From Mollicutes bacterium (GTDB taxonomy: Bacteria > Bacillota_I > Bacilli_A > Izemoplasmatales > Izemoplasmataceae), in the NCBI GenBank assembly GCA_003551005.1, contig PULR01000043.1, positions 1 through 39,414 of the forward strand: DNA of 39,414 nt. Reading direction: 5' to 3'. The position numbers and the translations under genes were made by a program. Of the stretch, positions 34,898 to 39,414 are shown one piece after another (the stretch's first letter is position 1; the number at the start of each line of letters is the position of its first letter). The notes beneath the pieces are model-generated. The model was not told where the DNA came from and ran no database searches. It worked only from the letters and a program-made list of their open reading frames with translations.

Positions 34898-36141
34898 GCA
34901 TCCTCACTCCCGAGCACATAGGTGAAGATGAACGAGAGACGTGTGGCCGCGCGCTGGATATCTTCCCGTTCGACCTTGTGGATCCTCTGCAGGCGCTCTT
35001 CCTCTTTGAAAGGCGCATCGAACAGCTGGCTGCGCGCCGCAAGAGCCGCAAGGCCACGGGGATGGTCGTAGCTTTGCTTGATGGTCGTGATGAGGCTATT
35101 CTTGGCGAGTGTCAGGTCGCGGTCCGTAAAATCGCCTTGTTGAAGGGAGTGAAACGTTTGAAGTACGGTCTCTCTTGCAAGGTCCACGTTTTGCGCCTTC
35201 ATCGCCGAGTGGACCGTGAGGAGCCCCGAAAACGGCAGGAAGCTTGCGCCGATGTGATAGCAAAGCGAGGCCTCCTCGCGCACCCTGCGGAATAGCAGCG
35301 ACTCGCTGCCGCCGCCGAAAAGTTCACTGAGGACCACCATGGAAAAGTAGTCCGGATCGTCGTGATAGACATCGGAATCGAAGGCCATGAACAACCGGTC
35401 CTGCTCGAGTTTCAGGCTTTCACGCCGGGGTCCTCTGGGTTCAAAAGGCGTCCGGATCGTGAACGAATCCGGGAGCTCCGCATTCCCGGCGAAGGCCAGA
35501 TCGTACTTGACCATCGTGTGCGTACGTTCCGCCTCCAGATCGCCAACGGATGTGATCAGCACGGGATTCTCCTCGATCATGCGCGCATGGGCCTCCTTGA
35601 TGTCGGTCAGCGTCACCGCATCGATCCATCCGGGTTCGCCGAACGGACTGAGCCGGTAAGGGTGCCCTTCAAAAAGGTGTTCGAAGAAGCGCTTCTGTGC
35701 ATAGCGTGTCTTCTCGGCGTATTCAGCCTTGAAGTAATCCTTCAGAAACTGCTTCTCCTCCTCGAGCGTCTTCTCATCGAAGACCGGGTGGAAGAGCGTC
35801 TCCTTCAAAAGCTGCAGCACCCGATAGAAGAAATCCGCACCACCCACGATCGAAGGGTTGACGAACGACAAGGTGAGCTGATTGACGTGCGCGGTGCCGA
35901 GCTTCGCGGACTGCGCGGCGAGGCGGGTGTCGTAGAGATGCTCGAGCAGGCGGTTCAGACTTTTGCGGGAGGGTGCGAAGCGGTTCTTGGCCCGCAGCAT
36001 CATCAGCATCAGATGCCGGGTTGTCGTGCGCTTGGGCTCGAGGGTGTCGAAAAAGCGCAAGGTGATCTCGACGGTCTTGAACTGCCTTGTTTCGAGGTAG
36101 TGATAGGTCGCGTGGGGTTCTTGCCTGATCTTGAGTTCCAT
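34894..36141 (-). CDS. ymfF: M16 family peptidase-like protein, non-catalytic partner (YmfF-like)
   Basis: Second half of the M16 pair, 415 residues. It aligns in style to M16 proteins (FGGGSESLLFRRVREEASLCYHIGA, EEEKQFLKDYF) but has no HxxEH motif. That fits the inactive subunit that completes the chamber. The ATG at 36141 has GGAGG 6 nt upstream; the longer frame to 36189 runs through the deoD terminator. The start is only 13 nt after that terminator's T-run, so transcription must come from readthrough or from inside deoD. Confidence 0.87.
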   Translation of the reverse strand: MELKIRQEPHATYHYLETRQFKTVEITLRFFDTLEPKRTTTRHLMLMMLRAKNRFAPSRKSLNRLLEHLYDTRLAAQSAKLGTAHVNQLTLSFVNPSIVGGADFFYRVLQLLKETLFHPVFDEKTLEEEKQFLKDYFKAEYAEKTRYAQKRFFEHLFEGHPYRLSPFGEPGWIDAVTLTDIKEAHARMIEENPVLITSVGDLEAERTHTMVKYDLAFAGNAELPDSFTIRTPFEPRGPRRESLKLEQDRLFMAFDSDVYHDDPDYFSMVVLSELFGGGSESLLFRRVREEASLCYHIGASFLPFSGLLTVHSAMKAQNVDLARETVLQTFHSLQQGDFTDRDLTLAKNSLITTIKQSYDHPRGLAALAARSQLFDAPFKEEERLQRIHKVEREDIQRAATRLSFIFTYVLGSEDA

Positions 36142-36154
36142 TGTCTGCCTCCAG

Positions 36155-36180
36155 AAAAAAAGTGCCGAAGCACTTTTTTT
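36155..36180 (-). terminator. terminator of deoD with a C(UUCG)G loop
   Basis: AAAAAAAGTGC (36155-36165) and GCACTTTTTTT (36170-36180) form a perfect 11-bp stem. The loop is TTCG on the minus strand, closed by a C-G pair. It lies a few bases after the deoD stop. Confidence 0.88.
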
Positions 36181-36185
36181 GCATG

Positions 36186-36893
36186 TCAAGCTAGTCGGAG
36201 CGCAATTTCCATCATGTTGGTGAAGGCGTTCTGACGCTCCTCGGGCGAGGTCTCCTCCTGTGTGACGAGCGAATCGGAGACCGTGAGGATTGTCGCGGCG
36301 TTCTTGCCGGTGACTTGCGCGTTGTGGAACAGCGCGAAAGCCTCCATCTCGACCGCGATGGCCCAGTGTTCATCACGGATGCGTTTGAACTCCTCGAAGT
36401 TCTCTCGATAGAACACGTCGCTGGAGTGGATGGTGCCCTTGGTGATCGGGGTCCCGAGGTCTTCAGCGATGGCCTCGATGCGCTCATTCAGCGATTTCGA
36501 GGGATACGTGTAGGGGCCCTTGTCTTCTCCTGACTGGACGGCGGCGTAGGTCGATTCGCTGTAGGCGCAATCGGCGAGCAGCACGTCATACAGACCGATC
36601 TGGTCGGTATAGGCGCCGCAGGAGCCGATGCGGATGATGTTCTCGACATCGAAGAACTTGAACAGCTCGTAGGAATAGATGCCGATGCTCGGCATTCCCA
36701 TGCCGCTGCCCATGACACTGATGCGCTTGCCCTGGTAGGTGCCGGTGTAGCCGAACATGTTTCGGACGGTATTGAAAAGCTTGGCGTTCTCGAGGTAGTT
36801 TTCTGCGACGTATTTCGCGCGCAGGGGATCGCCGGGCATCAGGACCGTTCTGGCGATATCGCCCTTTTCTGCCTTGATGTGCGGGGTGCTCAT
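36186..36893 (-). CDS. deoD: purine-nucleoside phosphorylase DeoD
   Basis: Phosphorolyses purine (deoxy)nucleosides. The 235 residues are of the hexameric type, with GDPLRAKYVAENYL (phosphate site), GSGMGMPSIGIYSYEL, IRIGSCGAY and the EMEAFALF substrate motif. AAGGAGG lies 7 nt before the ATG. It follows deoC by 24 bases. With deoC it turns deoxynucleosides into central metabolites. Confidence 0.97.
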   Translation of the reverse strand: MSTPHIKAEKGDIARTVLMPGDPLRAKYVAENYLENAKLFNTVRNMFGYTGTYQGKRISVMGSGMGMPSIGIYSYELFKFFDVENIIRIGSCGAYTDQIGLYDVLLADCAYSESTYAAVQSGEDKGPYTYPSKSLNERIEAIAEDLGTPITKGTIHSSDVFYRENFEEFKRIRDEHWAIAVEMEAFALFHNAQVTGKNAATILTVSDSLVTQEETSPEERQNAFTNMMEIALRLA

Positions 36894-36917
36894 GGAATCG
36901 CCTCCTTGGATTGGGGG

Positions 36918-37577
36918 TTAGTATGACTCGGTGCCTTGTTCGCCTTTGAGAATCTTGACGCCGCTGCTGGCGCCGATTCGACTCGCGCCGGCCTCGACCA
37001 TCTGTTCAAGGTCGCTTTTGGTCTTGATGCCGCCGCTGGCCTTCACGGATTTGTTGCCGGCGGCACGTTTCATGGTCCGGACATCCTCGACGGTGGCACC
37101 GCCGGTGCCGAAGCCGGTGCTGGTCTTCACAAAGTCCGCTCCACCGTTGATGGCGGCCTTGGTGGCTCGTTCAATCTCCTCATCTTCAAGGTAACAGGTC
37201 TCGAGGATGACTTTCAAGGTGTGGCGCCCGCAGACGTCCTTGACGGCCTCCACTTCCTTGGCGACGGCCTGATAGCGTCCTTCCTTGACCCAGCCGATGT
37301 TGAGGACCATGTCGATCTCCTCCGCGCCTTTTTTCAAAGCGTCCCGGGTCTCGTAGACCTTGGTCTCGGTGGTGTTCGCCCCGAGGGGGAAGCCGATGAC
37401 CGTACAGACAAGCACAGAGGATTTCTTGAGGCTCTCGGCCGCATAGCTGACCCAGGTGGGGTTGATGCAGACGCTTTTGAACTCGTGCGTGATCGCCTCT
37501 TCGAGGATGCGATCGATCTCCGCTTTGGTTCCGAAAGGCTTCAGATACGTGTGGTCGATCAGTTTGTTGGTTTCCAT
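36918..37577 (-). CDS. deoC: deoxyribose-phosphate aldolase
   Basis: Cleaves deoxyribose-5-phosphate to acetaldehyde and glyceraldehyde-3-phosphate. The 219 residues have the Schiff-base lysine Lys151 in GADFVKTSTGFG, the second lysine Lys179 in SVKASGGIK, and the early LIDHTYLKP. GGAGG lies 8 nt before the ATG. The start overlaps the YczE-like gene by 19 bases, so the membrane protein and the aldolase are translationally coupled. Confidence 0.97.
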   Translation of the reverse strand: METNKLIDHTYLKPFGTKAEIDRILEEAITHEFKSVCINPTWVSYAAESLKKSSVLVCTVIGFPLGANTTETKVYETRDALKKGAEEIDMVLNIGWVKEGRYQAVAKEVEAVKDVCGRHTLKVILETCYLEDEEIERATKAAINGGADFVKTSTGFGTGGATVEDVRTMKRAAGNKSVKASGGIKTKSDLEQMVEAGASRIGASSGVKILKGEQGTESY

Positions 37578-38203
37578 ATTGGTATCCTCCCAATCAGGTT
37601 TATATAGATTCGCAATAACGGCCCGGCAAGCACGACAAAGAGGGGTGTGCCGAAATTCAGCGCGCCGATCGTCCCCTCGAAGAATCCAGTGAGCAGTACG
37701 GCGAAGAGGACGAACGCCGCCTCCATGAGGATTCTAACCAGGGCCAGTCGCCGGGTCTTGAACAATTTCATCAGGACCAGCATCAACTCGTCATATACAC
37801 CGGCCGGGAAGCGGCTGACCACATGGAAAGACGCGCCCAGGGGGATGCTCAGCAGTCCGTAGATGAACAGCCAGAACCCAGTCATGCCTTCGGGGTCGAA
37901 GCCGGAGAAGACGATCCGCTCGAAAAATTCCACGAAGAGCCCGACAAGAACAAAGGGGATAATCATGAAGAGATATTTCGGATCCTTGCGCACGGCGATG
38001 ATAAACAGCAGCAGCAGCAAGGTCACCGCGACGATCGCCATGCCGAAGGACAGCGGCGTCGTGGCCCGCACGGCGTAGTGCAGGGTATCCCACGTGCTCA
38101 TCCCGAGCCCGGTCTTCATCAGAATGACGACCCCGAGGGCGATGATCAGCGAGCCGAGTACATATAAGGATGCATCAAGCAGTCTTTTCGTTGTTGGTTT
38201 CAT
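37559..38203 (-). CDS. YczE-like membrane protein (copy 2)
   Basis: 214 residues with five or six membrane segments and an N-terminal GLGMSTWDTLHYAV motif, as in the YczE family of unknown function. It is related to the next gene upstream: both have the WD motif after the first helix and similar segments later (FPAGVYDELMLVLMKLFK here, YPAMVFEEMMLLLMDVFK there). It overlaps that gene by 29 bases and deoC by 19. The position suggests a role linked to deoxynucleoside use, but no transport activity is known for the family. Confidence 0.75.
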   Translation of the reverse strand: MKPTTKRLLDASLYVLGSLIIALGVVILMKTGLGMSTWDTLHYAVRATTPLSFGMAIVAVTLLLLLFIIAVRKDPKYLFMIIPFVLVGLFVEFFERIVFSGFDPEGMTGFWLFIYGLLSIPLGASFHVVSRFPAGVYDELMLVLMKLFKTRRLALVRILMEAAFVLFAVLLTGFFEGTIGALNFGTPLFVVLAGPLLRIYINLIGRIPIWKPTN

Positions 38204-38858
38204 AGATGACCCCTTTCATCCAGCGAAGCTGCAAATCCAGTATCGGGGCGATCAGCAAGGCGAGCAGCAGGCTTCCCAGGCCGACCGCGCCAAAACCGAC
38301 ACCGGCGAGGGTGCCCAGCAAGATCGCCAGCAGGATGGCGAACAGCTCCATACCCAGACGCACAGCGAACACGCTATGGATCTTGAACACATCCATGAGC
38401 AGGAGCATCATCTCCTCGAAGACCATGGCCGGATACCCGCTCACCACGATCGTCGCGAGCCCGAGCGTCAGTACGAAGGTCCCCGCGACGTAAAGCAGCG
38501 AAGTCCCCATGATCCCCAGTTCCTGAAGGCGCGCTAAAGGAATGATAACATTCCACAAGTCAATCGAGAGCGAGATGCCGCCAATCGGCACGACCATGAA
38601 CAAAAACCGCCATTTCTTCCGTGCCAGGACGACCATCAACATGATCAGTCCGTTGATGGTGAAACTGCCCATGCCGACTGTGTAGCCTGCCCAGAAAAAG
38701 CTCCTCACGAAACGGTGCAGGTTATAGGAGACGGCGTCCCAGGGGCCGGCGTGCTGCGTGCGCAGAAGCATCACCACGCCCGCGCCGGTGATCAGAAACC
38801 CCAGAAGATAAAGAGCCGCCTTCACAGCGAACGGTTCGAACACACGTCGTCTTTTCAT
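38175..38858 (-). CDS. YczE-like membrane protein (copy 1)
   Basis: 227 residues, with five or six hydrophobic segments and an early HAGPWDAVSYNL motif, paralogous to the next gene. First gene of the YczE1-YczE2-deoC-deoD unit. The ATG at 38858 has no ribosome site, and a promoter (TTGATT, 17 nt, TAGAAT) ends only about 10 nt before it, so the transcript may be leaderless. No later ATG with a good site is seen. Confidence 0.73.
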   Translation of the reverse strand: MKRRRVFEPFAVKAALYLLGFLITGAGVVMLLRTQHAGPWDAVSYNLHRFVRSFFWAGYTVGMGSFTINGLIMLMVVLARKKWRFLFMVVPIGGISLSIDLWNVIIPLARLQELGIMGTSLLYVAGTFVLTLGLATIVVSGYPAMVFEEMMLLLMDVFKIHSVFAVRLGMELFAILLAILLGTLAGVGFGAVGLGSLLLALLIAPILDLQLRWMKGVIYETNNEKTA

Positions 38859-38867
38859 GCCGACACC

Positions 38868-38896
38868 ATTCTACTCCATCGGCGGGCAAAAATCAA
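38868..38896 (-). promoter_or_regulatory. promoter of the YczE-deoC-deoD unit
   Basis: On the minus strand, -35 TTGATT (38896-38891), a 17-nt spacer, and -10 TAGAAT (38873-38868). The -35 overlaps the ileS stop codon. The predicted 5' end is within about 5 nt of the ATG at 38858. Confidence 0.55.
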
Positions 38897-39414
38897 TCTA
38901 GCCCCATCCGGGAAAGGACATCATCACAACGTTCGCAGACATCCTTGCCTTCCACGAGCTCATCGACCTGCCAGCAGCGCGCGCAGCGTTCGCCCTCGGC
39001 CGCTTCGACATCGATCGAAAGCCGTTCTCCGTCGAAACGCCCCTGATCCTCTGCGAACTCGACGCGACTGACGATGAAGAGTTTCTCAAGATTCTCGATC
39101 GACGAGAGGAGCTCGCGCGTGGCGCCATCCTTCGGATGCAGCGTCAGCTTCGCTTCGAGGCTTTTGCCGATCGTTTTCTCGTTGCGGGCTTCCTCGAGCG
39201 CCTTGAGCACATCCTCGCGGAGGGTCATGAACGCCTCGTATTTCTCAAAGAGGGCCGGATCCTTCTCACTCTGGGGCTCGGGCATGTCCTCGAGGTAGAC
39301 GCTTGTCTCTTCCGCGCCCGGCAGATACTGATAGGCCTCCTCCATGGTGTGCGGGAGGATGGGCGTGAGCTGCTTGAGCATCGTGAGCAGAATCCGGTGG
39401 ACAACGGTCTGCAC
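38893..39414 (-). CDS. ileS: isoleucyl-tRNA synthetase, C-terminal part (cut by the window edge)
   Basis: 173 residues of the C-terminal end. It includes the helical anticodon-binding region (LPHTMEEAYQYLPG; EARNEKTIGKSLEAKL) and the zinc-binding tail CARCW...CERC that is typical of bacterial IleRS. The rest of the gene, including the HIGH and KMSKS motifs, lies beyond the right edge. No terminator is visible between its stop and the YczE-like gene, so readthrough into the deo unit is possible. Confidence 0.93.
   Translation of the reverse strand: MQTVVHRILLTMLKQLTPILPHTMEEAYQYLPGAEETSVYLEDMPEPQSEKDPALFEKYEAFMTLREDVLKALEEARNEKTIGKSLEAKLTLHPKDGATRELLSSIENLEKLFIVSRVEFAEDQGRFDGERLSIDVEAAEGERCARCWQVDELVEGKDVCERCDDVLSRMGLD

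Overview
The window is a gene-dense, GC-rich stretch of a bacterial chromosome. It carries about 31 recognisable protein genes, nearly all on the minus strand, packed with short gaps, ATGA-type overlaps and many intrinsic terminators. The content points to Bacillota, most likely a Bacilli-type or Mollicutes-related lineage: RNase J, RecU, YsxC, a T-box leader before valS, a YmfF/YmfH-type M16 peptidase pair, PdpA-type pyrimidine nucleoside phosphorylase, ThiT under a TPP riboswitch, and a short SsbB-like SSB. AGGAGG-like ribosome sites and TATAAT promoters agree. The genus cannot be named from sequence alone. No sporulation genes, tRNA or rRNA genes, CRISPR arrays, insertion sequences or phage genes were seen.

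Layout. A cytosolic asparaginase (161-1138, plus) converges on a minus-strand run ending in a short M3-like metallopeptidase, ruvA and obgE, with a GNAT-kinase fusion gene overlapping obgE. A self-contained ABC cassette follows (PLDc_N-like small membrane protein, ATPase, permease); the permease is split by an in-frame TAA. Then come rpmA and rplU, a polytopic membrane protein, radC and mutY. ptsI (10935-12656) is on the plus strand. The next minus-strand block is folC, valS with its Val T-box, ysxC, lon, ptsH, a Cof-type HAD phosphatase and tig. From tig to ruvA the order tig-lon-ysxC-valS-folC-radC-rplU-rpmA-obg-ruvA matches, as I recall it, the Bacillus subtilis order, with losses (clpX, hem, mre/min, prp, ruvB) and insertions (ptsH, ptsI, mutY, ABC cassette, GNAT-kinase).

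The second half holds rnj with a downstream NUDIX gene (possible RNA-decay unit), divergent recU, glycogen synthesis (glgA-glgC), thiamine uptake (thiT), a VOC protein with pdp, a thyA-folA-plsC unit, ssb, the M16 pair, and an operon of two YczE-like membrane proteins coupled to deoC and deoD. The partial 3' end of ileS lies at the right edge. Themes are nucleoside salvage and dTMP synthesis (pdp, deoC, deoD, thyA, folA, folC), DNA repair and recombination (ruvA, radC, mutY, recU, ssb), protein quality control (tig, lon, M16 pair, M3-like), and carbon handling (PTS, glycogen).

I did not find a clearly new multi-gene system. The observations most worth checking are the interrupted ABC permease, terminators placed only 13-20 nt before the next start codon, the L27 N-terminal extension without a neighbouring prp, the rnj-NUDIX pairing, the YczE pair coupled to deo genes, and the CCGCGG repeats at the tig promoter.
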